Shown here piece by piece: positions 1 through 5,017 of a stretch of 5,263 nt of DNA; the first letter of the stretch is position 1; every line of letters starts with the position of its first letter. This DNA is from Dehalococcoidia bacterium (GTDB lineage: Bacteria > Chloroflexota > Dehalococcoidia > GIF9 > UBA5629). The notes under the pieces were generated by a model. The model was not told the origin of the DNA. It ran no database searches and saw only the letters and a list, made by a program, of their open reading frames with translations. A program made the translations under genes and the position numbers. The stretch is from assembly GCA_028715025.1 (NCBI GenBank), contig JAQTLG010000147.1, positions 1 to 5,263 of the forward strand. The letters are read 5' to 3'.

Positions 1-146
1 TGGGACCGATCTTCACTGATGAATACTACGGTATCGCTATCTGCAAGAAAAACGCTTATCTTGTCCCCAAGATAAATGCCGCTCTTCAATCCCTCAAGGA
101 CGAGGGATTCCTGGACATGCTCGACCAGAAATGGGTCGGCCGCTAA
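1..146 (+). CDS. Amino acid ABC transporter substrate-binding protein, C-terminal fragment
   Basis: Partial gene entering from the left edge; 47 complete codons (from base 3) are visible before a TAA stop at 144-146. The visible residues include EYYGIAI followed by a Lys-rich KKN, a KINAAL helix, a LKDEGFLD segment and a terminal KWVGR. This is the typical end of family-3 extracellular solute-binding proteins (SBP_bac_3, PF00497): the last strand of lobe I and the C-terminal helix ending in a KW-G motif. Such proteins capture polar amino acids outside the membrane and deliver them to the permease and ATPase encoded immediately downstream. The binding pocket, signal peptide and lipobox lie outside the window, so the ligand cannot be read. 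The family call is secure because tail sequence and operon context agree. Confidence 0.88.
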   Translation, partial: GPIFTDEYYGIAICKKNAYLVPKINAALQSLKDEGFLDMLDQKWVGR

Positions 147-184
147 GCGCTGCGCCTTCTCTACCCTCCACTATGCTTAAGGCG

Positions 185-190
185 TATAAT
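185..190 (+). promoter_or_regulatory. Candidate -10 box (TATAAT) just upstream of the permease gene
   Basis: A perfect TATAAT lies 13 bases before the permease ATG at 204, in the 57-base gap after the binding-protein stop. A start point six to eight bases downstream would give a leader of only about 6-8 bases, with no room for a ribosome binding site, and none is visible. No good -35 hexamer sits 16-18 bases upstream (the 162-167 region reads taccct). It could be an internal promoter giving a nearly leaderless permease-ATPase transcript, or a chance match in an AT-richer gap. The genes may simply be co-transcribed with the binding protein. Confidence 0.4.
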
Positions 191-203
191 AGTAGTCTGC
201 TCT

Positions 204-1031
204 ATGAGTACGCCCGACGAACCGCAGATTCCCCAGGAGGAGCTGGACCACATTCCCGGCGCTGAGCCGTCATCGCGTATGGATGTCTGGTGGTGGCTGG
301 TAGCTCTGGTGGTCGGGATCACAGCCCTTCTGCTTTTTGCCTGGCCCGACCCCTTTATGAATATTTTCAAGTTCGTCCAGGACGGCATCGTGATAACGAT
401 AACCGTCACACTGGTCTCCTTTTTACTGGTATTGGTGGTGGGCATGGTGGGCGGACTGGGCCGGCTTTCGACTAACCGTGCCGTCCATATCATCTCCACC
501 CTGTACGTGGAACTGGTGCGCGGCGTGCCGCTGCTGGTCCAATTAATAATCTGGTACTTCGCCGTGCCGGTCATGATCCAGTCCCTGGGCAAGGCATGGG
601 CCATCCCGGCGCTGGAGAGCTTCCAGGCAAATCCTGTCGTAATGGCCATAATCGGCCTGGTCTTCTGTTACGGAGCATACATGAGCGAGATCTACCGCGC
701 AGGCATTCAGAGCATCCCCAAAGGACAGATGGAGGCAGCCCGTAGCCTGGGCATGACCTACTTCCAATCGATGCGGCATGTCGTCCTGCCGCAGGCCGTG
801 CGCGTCATCCTTCCTCCCATCGGAAACGAGTTCATAGCACTGCTCAAGGATTCGTCGCTGGTCAGCGTGGTCGCTGTGGCAGACCTGACGCGCCGCGGCC
901 GGGAGTATGCGTCGATCCACTTCGATCCCATCGAGGTCTGGATGCTGGTGGCCCTGCTGTATCTGATTATGACGCTCTTCTCGGCGCGTGTGGTGAACTG
1001 GATAGAAAAGAAAACCAAATTCGAGAGGTAA
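204..1031 (+). CDS. Polar amino acid ABC transporter permease (HisM/GlnP family)
   Basis: Inner-membrane subunit of an amino acid importer, 275 aa. A charged N-terminal tail (about residues 1-26, Pro/Glu rich) is followed by hydrophobic segments at about 28-48, 61-84, 95-122, 144-163 and 244-264, with a further hydrophobic stretch near 211-226. The region GQMEAARSLGMT at 174-185 followed by VVLPQAVRVILPPIGNEF is the cytoplasmic EAA loop that docks on the ATPase. The signature YVELVRGVPLLVQL at 101-114 is typical of the HEQRo/HisM permeases (TIGR01726 type). Length is slightly above the usual 215-250 aa because of the N-terminal tail. The ATG at 204 lacks a Shine-Dalgarno; an in-frame ATG at 279 (residue 26), just before the first membrane helix, is an alternative start. 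It lies downstream of the binding protein and three bases before the ATPase. As the only permease seen, it probably acts as a homodimer. Substrate is not determinable. Confidence 0.93.
   Translation: MSTPDEPQIPQEELDHIPGAEPSSRMDVWWWLVALVVGITALLLFAWPDPFMNIFKFVQDGIVITITVTLVSFLLVLVVGMVGGLGRLSTNRAVHIISTLYVELVRGVPLLVQLIIWYFAVPVMIQSLGKAWAIPALESFQANPVVMAIIGLVFCYGAYMSEIYRAGIQSIPKGQMEAARSLGMTYFQSMRHVVLPQAVRVILPPIGNEFIALLKDSSLVSVVAVADLTRRGREYASIHFDPIEVWMLVALLYLIMTLFSARVVNWIEKKTKFER
1023..1028 (+). promoter_or_regulatory. Ribosome binding site deciding the TTG start of the ATPase
   Basis: GAGAGG inside the last codons of the permease gene lies six bases before TTG at 1035. It supports that TTG as the start. 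The ATG at 1031-1033 that overlaps the permease stop is in a different frame, so it cannot start the ATPase. Confidence 0.6.
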
Positions 1032-1034
1032 TGA

Positions 1035-1772
1035 TTGGCTCAACCTGTTATCAGCATACGCGGAGTCCATAAATACTTCGGCAGGGTGCACGCGTTGCGC
1101 GGCCTGGACCTCGATATAGCCGGAGGTGAGGTCGTGGTCATCGTCGGCCCGTCCGGCTCAGGCAAATCAACGCTGTTACGCTGTATCAACCGCCTTGAGA
1201 CCTACGAGAAAGGCAAGATCATGGTGGACGGCATTCCGCTGGATAATGCCAGGAACATAAACGCCGTACGGCGCGAAGTCGGCATGGTCTTCCAGTCGTT
1301 CAACCTCTTCAGCCATCTCACTGTCCTGGACAACCTGATGCTGGCCCAGCGCGTCGTGCGCAAACGTCCACCTGCTGAGGCCAGGCAGACTGCACTTGAA
1401 CTGCTTGATAAGGTCGGCATTCCCGATAAGGCGGATGCAAAGCCAGCCCAACTTTCAGGAGGCCAGCAGCAGCGGGTAGCCATCGCACGCGCGCTGGCCA
1501 TGAATCCCAAGGTCATGCTTTTCGACGAGCCCACCAGCGCCCTCGACCCGGAGATGATCAAAGAGGTGCTTGAAGTGATGCTGGCGCTGGCCGCCGAGGG
1601 AATGACCATGGCTGTGGTCTCTCACGAAATGGGCTTCACCCGTGCCGCGGCAAAGCGCGTCATATTCATGGACGAGGGCCAGATCATCGAGGAAGCCCCT
1701 CCCGACGTACTCTTTAACTCACCCCACCATGAGCGCACCAGACAATTCCTAGGCAAGATACTCAGCCACTGA
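1035..1772 (+). CDS. Polar amino acid ABC transporter ATP-binding protein (GlnQ/HisP type)
   Basis: Cytoplasmic ATPase that powers the importer, 245 aa, the normal length for the family and apparently intact. In order: aromatic A-loop region around Y14; Walker A GPSGSGKS at 38-45; Q-loop Q87 in [10 protein letters not shown], the wording characteristic of polar amino acid transporters; ABC signature LSGGQQQR at 140-147; Walker B VMLFDEP at 160-166 with catalytic E165; D-loop SALD at 168-171; switch histidine H197 in VVSHEMGF. All catalytic residues are present. No regulatory ACT or NIL domain follows, which argues against a MetN-type methionine exporter or importer ATPase. Start is TTG, supported by GAGAGG upstream and by the family-typical N-terminus [13 protein letters not shown]. 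The permease stop TAA is directly followed by an in-frame TGA, then TTG, giving a three-base spacing that implies translational coupling. Exact amino acid specificity is unknown. Confidence 0.95.
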   Translation: MAQPVISIRGVHKYFGRVHALRGLDLDIAGGEVVVIVGPSGSGKSTLLRCINRLETYEKGKIMVDGIPLDNARNINAVRREVGMVFQSFNLFSHLTVLDNLMLAQRVVRKRPPAEARQTALELLDKVGIPDKADAKPAQLSGGQQQRVAIARALAMNPKVMLFDEPTSALDPEMIKEVLEVMLALAAEGMTMAVVSHEMGFTRAAAKRVIFMDEGQIIEEAPPDVLFNSPHHERTRQFLGKILSH

Positions 1773-1816
1773 AGCTGCATAAACGCCTGGTACACGGCTT
1801 CCACAATAAGGCATAC
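1773..1816. other. Short convergent intergenic gap without a clear terminator
   Basis: This gap separates the stop codons of the ATPase (plus) and the helicase (minus). The only inverted repeat seen is five base pairs (gaagc at 1771-1775 with gcttc at 1797-1801) around a 21-base loop, with no T-tract on either strand. I therefore see no intrinsic terminator for either operon here; termination may be Rho-dependent or lie within the opposing gene. Confidence 0.5.
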
Positions 1817-4102
1817 CTACTGAAGCACTCCCAGCAGGCCGCGGAGCAGTATAACGGCTGCCTTTTTGTCCAGGGGCTCGTTGTTATTGCCGCATTTGGG
1901 TGACTGAATACAGGCCGGGCAGCCCTCGCGGCAGGGACATTCCTCAATGGTCTTGAGCGTCGCAGCCCATAGGCCCTCGATGATTTCATAGCCTTTCTCC
2001 GCTATACCTATGCCGCCCGGATAGCCGTCGTAAATAAAAATCTGCGCTTTTCCGGTATCTATATGAAATGGGGTGGAGACGCCCCCGATATCGTTGCGGT
2101 CGCACATGGCGAACAGCGGCAGTATGGCGATGGCGGCGTGTTCCACCGCGTGAAGCCCGCCATGAAAATCGAGCTTGTTCTTCTCCAAGATATCCATCGC
2201 TTGCTGCGGCAGGTCGAACCATAACGACTGGGTGATGAAACGCATGGGCGGCAGATCCAATACATCTTCGCCGATAACCTCGTCGGTGTAATGCTTTTTT
2301 TTGCGAAAGCCTTCGACCTGGTTGGTCACGTCCACCATGCCAAGGCGGATTTTCACTCCGCCGGACTCCTTGTCCTTCATCTGCTGCAGTATCTTTATGT
2401 CGGTCAGCTCCATGGTCTGCGTGTAATAAGGGACTGCGGCCGGCTCCACCAAGGCTATATGCTTCTCGATATCAAGCTCTTTGACAAAATAGGAATCTCC
2501 CTGGTGCAGGTAGATGGCGCCGGGATGCACCTGCCAGAAGGCATGGTCCTCCTCGATCGTCTCCAGTACCTGATAGCCTCTAGATACATCCAGCAGCTGA
2601 TACTGATAGGAAGAGGCGGTCCTGATATTAACTTCCTGCGCCGGATGCGAGAGCCGGGGTGCGATATGCCAGCGGTCGCCCTCCTTCCTCAGCTTGCCCT
2701 CCTCCCCCAGCTCGACTCGAGCGGCATCAAGAGTATCACCGAAGTATTCCCTGTCATTTTCGTCTATGTGTTTCTCCCAGGCGGCGCAGAGCAAGTGTGG
2801 GTGAAGAATGTTGATGTTCTCCCAGTTGATGAGGGCATTTTCAAAGGGCTTGCCGAAGAAGAAATCGGGATTATGCATGAAATACTGGTCCAGCGGATTA
2901 TTCTGCGCCACGAGAAATGTAATCGATCTCTCGCCCCGACGCCCGCTTCGCCCCGCCTGCTGCCAGGTGCTGGCGATGCTGCCCGGGTAGCCAGTCAGGA
3001 CCGTGGCATCCAGCCCGCCGATGTCGATGCCAAGCTCAAGGGCACTGGTGGCCACAGCCCCCAACAGCTCGCCCGAGAACAGTTCCCGTTCAATCTCCCG
3101 CCGGTCGGAAGCCAGGTAACCGGCCCTGTACGGTTTGATCTTTTCACCCAGAGGGCTGCCCAGCAGGTCTCGGCTGTACACATAGATCAGCTCAGTTAAC
3201 CGGCGCGTGGAGGCAAAGGCAAGGGTACGCACCTGCCTGCGTACAAGCTCTGTGAACAGATGGGTCACCTCGCTGTTGGCGCTGCGCCGCAGGCTGCGTG
3301 CCTCGTCAACGATGGGGGGGTTCCAGAAGACGAACGCCTTGCCTCCGTAAGGAGCTCCATCGTTATCCACAACTTCGAAAGGCAGACCCGCCAGTCCTTC
3401 AGCATGTTGCCCCGGGTTGGCAATCGTTGCTGAACAGAACACAAATTGTGGTCTGCTGCCGTAATGAGCACAGATGCGTCTCAGTCTGCGCAGGACGCAG
3501 GCCACGTGCGATCCGAACACACCCCGGTATATATGCGCCTCATCGACCACCACATATTTGAGACGCCTGAAGAACTTATCCCATGATTTATGGTTCGGCA
3601 GGATGCCGGCATGCAGCATATCCGGGTTAGTGAGCACAATACGTGCTCGTTTCCTGATGCCTGAACGTTCTTCGCCGGGCGTATCCCCGTCGTAAGTGGC
3701 GCATTCCCAGGGCAGATTAATAGCGCCGCCAGCCAGCCAGGTAAGTCCGCGCAACTGGTCCTGGGCCAGCGCCTTGGTGGGAAAAAGGTATAGGGCGCGG
3801 GCATAAGGCTCCTCCAGCATGGTGTTTAGCACGGGGATGTTGTAGCAGAGGGTCTTGCCGCTGGCGCTGGGCGTTGCGACCATCACATTTTTACCCAGTC
3901 TGATGCCGTTAATAGCTTCAGCCTGGTGCAAATAGAGGGTGCTCAGCTCGAGCTTGTCGAGCCTTTCCTGCAGAACAGGATGAAGGGGCCTGTCAGGCCA
4001 CCCGGGTCGTGCATCGCGCGGAGGAATATATTGAACATGAACGATCTGGTCCTTGTATTCGGGGTCGTTCTTGATGTAATCGAGGAACGCCGAGGTATCC
4101 AT
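1817..4102 (-). CDS. DEAD/DEAH-box helicase with C-terminal cysteine cluster (MrfA/YprA-like, COG1205)
   Basis: ATP-dependent superfamily 2 DNA helicase, 761 aa, about the length of Bacillus subtilis MrfA (YprA), which acts in mitomycin C lesion repair. Visible motifs in order: Q-like region YLHQAEAI at 57-64; motif I ATPSASGKT at 76-84; Ia PTKALAQDQ at 108-116; Ib TNPDML at 158-163; motif II DEAH at 187-190; motif III SAT at 224-226; IV-like LAFASTR at 294-300; V ATSALELGIDIGG at 351-363; VI QQAGRSGRRG at 381-390. The MZB/DUF1998 domain follows, with FHGGLHAVEHA at 646-656, YDGYPGGIGI at 691-700 and the metal-binding cluster C722, C724, C728, C731 plus C737. All motifs are intact, so it should be active. 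The ATG at 4102 has no Shine-Dalgarno but sits six bases after a TATAAT. It is last in a minus-strand cluster, 35 bases after the DUF503 gene; no mrfB nuclease gene is adjacent. The family call is firm; the repair role is transferred from B. subtilis. Confidence 0.93.
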   Translation of the reverse strand: MDTSAFLDYIKNDPEYKDQIVHVQYIPPRDARPGWPDRPLHPVLQERLDKLELSTLYLHQAEAINGIRLGKNVMVATPSASGKTLCYNIPVLNTMLEEPYARALYLFPTKALAQDQLRGLTWLAGGAINLPWECATYDGDTPGEERSGIRKRARIVLTNPDMLHAGILPNHKSWDKFFRRLKYVVVDEAHIYRGVFGSHVACVLRRLRRICAHYGSRPQFVFCSATIANPGQHAEGLAGLPFEVVDNDGAPYGGKAFVFWNPPIVDEARSLRRSANSEVTHLFTELVRRQVRTLAFASTRRLTELIYVYSRDLLGSPLGEKIKPYRAGYLASDRREIERELFSGELLGAVATSALELGIDIGGLDATVLTGYPGSIASTWQQAGRSGRRGERSITFLVAQNNPLDQYFMHNPDFFFGKPFENALINWENINILHPHLLCAAWEKHIDENDREYFGDTLDAARVELGEEGKLRKEGDRWHIAPRLSHPAQEVNIRTASSYQYQLLDVSRGYQVLETIEEDHAFWQVHPGAIYLHQGDSYFVKELDIEKHIALVEPAAVPYYTQTMELTDIKILQQMKDKESGGVKIRLGMVDVTNQVEGFRKKKHYTDEVIGEDVLDLPPMRFITQSLWFDLPQQAMDILEKNKLDFHGGLHAVEHAAIAILPLFAMCDRNDIGGVSTPFHIDTGKAQIFIYDGYPGGIGIAEKGYEIIEGLWAATLKTIEECPCREGCPACIQSPKCGNNNEPLDKKAAVILLRGLLGVLQ

Positions 4103-4108
4103 ATGTCA

Positions 4109-4114
4109 ATTATA
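4109..4114 (-). promoter_or_regulatory. Candidate -10 box for a leaderless helicase transcript
   Basis: Read on the minus strand, TATAAT is followed by TGACAT and then the helicase ATG. A start point about seven bases after the -10 box would fall on or next to the A of the ATG, as in leaderless messages, and no Shine-Dalgarno is present. A clear -35 element is lacking: hexamers 16-19 bases upstream, such as ACCAGG, are poor. The site lies in the 35-base gap behind the DUF503 gene, so readthrough from upstream is also possible. Confidence 0.5.
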
Positions 4115-4137
4115 CTGCCCTGGATTTAAAACCTGGT

Positions 4138-4440
4138 TCAGTAGATTTCGATCTCTTTCTCCACGATCTCAACCGAAGGATAATCGTGTTCGATCAGGCT
4201 GATGGCCGCGCTGATAATCTCGTCAACGCGGTTATTATGGTTGGAGACGCAGGCTAATCCGATCGTGGTCATCTGCCAAAGATCGTGATCATCGACCTCG
4301 GCGATGGAGATGTTGAACTGCTTCTGCAGCCGCATTACAAGGGATTTAACGATGCTCCTTTTATCCTTGAGAGACCTGCTCCCCGGGATATGGATCTTCA
4401 ATTTGCAGACGCCTACTTTCACTAAAGACCGCTCTGCCAC
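4138..4440 (-). CDS. DUF503 family protein (YlxP-like)
   Basis: Small, probably cytoplasmic protein of 100 aa with no membrane segment or signal peptide. It matches the DUF503 family (PF04456), typically 90-100 aa: KLKIHIPGSRSLKDKRSI at about 13-30 is the conserved SLK-KR core, followed by FNISIAEVDDHDLWQ at 42-56 and IGLACVSN at 60-67, then an acidic EIVEKEIEIY tail. The fold is ferredoxin-like as I recall it, and the biochemical function is not established. In Bacillus the homologue ylxP lies between infB and rbfA, so a ribosome-related role is often suspected; here it sits between a zinc-ribbon gene and a helicase gene. The start shown is GTG at 4440. A second GTG at 4422 (residue 7) preceded by GAGCGG six bases upstream would give 94 aa and the family-like N-terminus KVGVCKLKI, and may be the true start. 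Confidence 0.85.
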   Translation of the reverse strand: MAERSLVKVGVCKLKIHIPGSRSLKDKRSIVKSLVMRLQKQFNISIAEVDDHDLWQMTTIGLACVSNHNNRVDEIISAAISLIEHDYPSVEIVEKEIEIY

Positions 4441-4448
4441 CCCGCAGC

Positions 4449-4458
4449 TATACGTATA
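4449..4458. promoter_or_regulatory. Perfect AT-rich palindrome TATACGTATA upstream of the DUF503 gene
   Basis: Ten-base perfect palindrome, overlapped by a second one (CGTATACG at 4453-4460), nine bases upstream of the GTG at 4440. It could be a small operator or contain a -10-like element, but no hexamer within it matches TATAAT well and no -35 is evident. It may also be chance. Confidence 0.25.
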
Positions 4459-4463
4459 CGGTG

Positions 4464-4487
4464 GCTCCCGCGGGAGACTGCGGGAGC
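4464..4487 (-). repeat. GC-rich hairpin between the zinc-ribbon and DUF503 genes
   Basis: GCTCCCGC (4464-4471) is complementary to GCGGGAGC (4480-4487), giving an 8-bp GC-rich stem with an eight-base loop. It begins seven bases after the zinc-ribbon stop codon on the minus strand. The element GCGGGAG occurs twice (4470-4476 and 4480-4486), and CTCCCGCGGGAG at 4465-4476 is itself a palindrome, so alternative pairings exist. No U-run follows on the minus strand (next bases are CACCGTATA), so it is not a canonical intrinsic terminator. It may attenuate readthrough or protect the 3' end of the zinc-ribbon mRNA. Confidence 0.55.
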
Positions 4488-4494
4488 AATATAT

Positions 4495-4788
4495 CTAACG
4501 TTCCGGTTTGGACGACGCGTAGCAGCTGCTGCAATAAACCGGACGTTCCTGTCTCGGCTCAAAGGGTACTTCGCACTCGGTACCGCACCTTGCGCAGGTG
4601 GCTTTGAACATCTGCCTGGGTTTGCCGGCGCCTCCTGAGCGGGACTGTTTCCTGCTGGTCCTGCAATCAGGGCAGCGCTTGGGCTCGTTCTGAAGTCCTT
4701 TTGACTGATAGAATTCCTGCTCTCCTACTGTGAATACGAATGATCCACCGCATTCAGCGCAGGTAAGATTTTTGTCCGATAGGGCCAT
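4495..4788 (-). CDS. Double zinc-ribbon protein (zf-trcl domain plus CxxC-x17-CxxC domain)
   Basis: Small soluble protein of 97 aa with two four-cysteine zinc-binding modules. The first has C10-x2-C13, then C39-x2-C42 with 25 residues between the pairs, and reads like the probable zinc-ribbon family zf-trcl (LTCAECGGSFVFTVGEQEFY). The second has C65-x2-C68 and C86-x2-C89 with exactly 17 residues between, as in the CxxC-x17-CxxC family (TIGR04272). A basic Ser/Gly/Arg linker (about 43-59) joins them. All eight cysteines are present; C72 is extra. Function is unknown; zinc binding is strongly implied, and nucleic-acid binding is suggested by the basic linker and tail. The ATG is preceded by AAGGAGG at five bases, the strongest ribosome site in the window, suggesting high translation. 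It is the first gene of the minus-strand cluster. Confidence 0.85.
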   Translation of the reverse strand: MALSDKNLTCAECGGSFVFTVGEQEFYQSKGLQNEPKRCPDCRTSRKQSRSGGAGKPRQMFKATCARCGTECEVPFEPRQERPVYCSSCYASSKPER

Positions 4789-4793
4789 TGATG

Positions 4794-4800
4794 CCTCCTT
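4794..4800 (-). promoter_or_regulatory. Strong Shine-Dalgarno of the zinc-ribbon gene
   Basis: AAGGAGG on the minus strand, five bases before the ATG at 4788. It fixes the start and contrasts with the helicase and permease genes, which have no such site. Confidence 0.8.
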
Positions 4801-4943
4801 GTTGATAATAACTATGCACCATGGATACTGACGGGTCTGAATGGCCCAGGACCTCTTGAAACATACGCTGGGAGTCTTAGTCCCGGCATTATGGTCTCCC
4901 GATTTAAGAGGCAGCCAGTTTAAGACTCACCATCAACCAAGGT

Positions 4944-4973
4944 TTGCATACTCGCAATAGTGTAGATTATAAT
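4944..4973 (+). promoter_or_regulatory. Candidate promoter of the DoxX-like gene
   Basis: TATAAT at 4968-4973 with TTGCAT at 4944-4949 as a partial -35 (TTG conserved), spacing 18 bases. Transcription would start near 4980, giving a leader of about 38 bases containing the AAGGA ribosome site. The -10 match is perfect but the -35 is weak. Confidence 0.5.
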
Positions 4974-5005
4974 TTTCTGCAAGTCAAGGCCTTTGCGCAG
5001 TAAAT

Positions 5006-5010
5006 AAGGA
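5006..5010 (+). promoter_or_regulatory. Ribosome binding site of the DoxX-like gene
   Basis: AAGGA seven bases before the ATG at 5018. It supports this start over the in-frame ATG at 5048 (residue 11), which has no such site. Confidence 0.65.
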
Positions 5011-5017
5011 TGGTAAT

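Larger units (their letters stand above)
4789..5017. other. Divergent intergenic region with inverted repeats
   Basis: A 229-base region between the zinc-ribbon gene (minus) and the DoxX-like gene (plus), with no credible open reading frame. It contains CCTCTTGAA (4852-4860) opposite TTTAAGAGG (4903-4911), a nine-pair stem with one G-U when read as plus-strand RNA. Inside it GGGAG (4870-4874) faces CTCCC (4896-4900). A competing pair is GAGTCTTA (4872-4879) with TAAGACTC (4921-4928). These could form a structured leader or small RNA, or be operator sites. I could not recognise a known riboswitch or RNA family, nor a convincing promoter for the minus-strand gene. Confidence 0.35.

Noticed and set aside
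235..240. AGGAGG inside the permease N-terminal coding region as a possible ribosome site for a later start
   Set aside because: No ATG, GTG or TTG lies in frame at a suitable distance; the next in-frame ATG at 279 is 38 bases away. It encodes a Gln-Glu-Glu run.
161..649. A 162-codon minus-strand open frame opposite the permease start
   Set aside because: Its translation is rich in Ser and Thr without any motif, and the plus-strand permease explains the region.
543..1091. A 182-codon minus-strand open frame opposite the permease gene
   Set aside because: It lies opposite a clear permease with EAA loop and crosses its junction with the ATPase. The translation is low-complexity, rich in His, Asp and Gln, and matches no family I know.
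1202..1609. A 135-codon minus-strand open frame opposite the ATPase gene
   Set aside because: The plus strand encodes complete ABC motifs here; the Ser-rich antisense translation is a shadow.
1771..1801. Inverted repeat gaagc/gcttc after the ATPase stop as a terminator
   Set aside because: Only five base pairs around a 21-base loop, no T-tract on either strand.
2291..3199. A 302-codon plus-strand open frame antisense to the helicase gene
   Set aside because: The minus-strand helicase frame carries all conserved motifs over the same bases; the antisense product shows no recognisable domain and has no ribosome site. It is a by-product of codon bias.
1817..4102. DUF1998-bearing helicase as DrmA of a DISARM-type defence system
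   Set aside because: The size of 761 aa, the motifs and the C-terminal cysteine cluster fit MrfA/YprA; no DrmB, DrmC or methyltransferase gene is present, and the neighbours are housekeeping-like.
4805..4810. TATTAT on the minus strand as a -10 box for the zinc-ribbon gene
   Set aside because: Transcription would begin inside the AAGGAGG ribosome site, and no -35 is present at the right distance.
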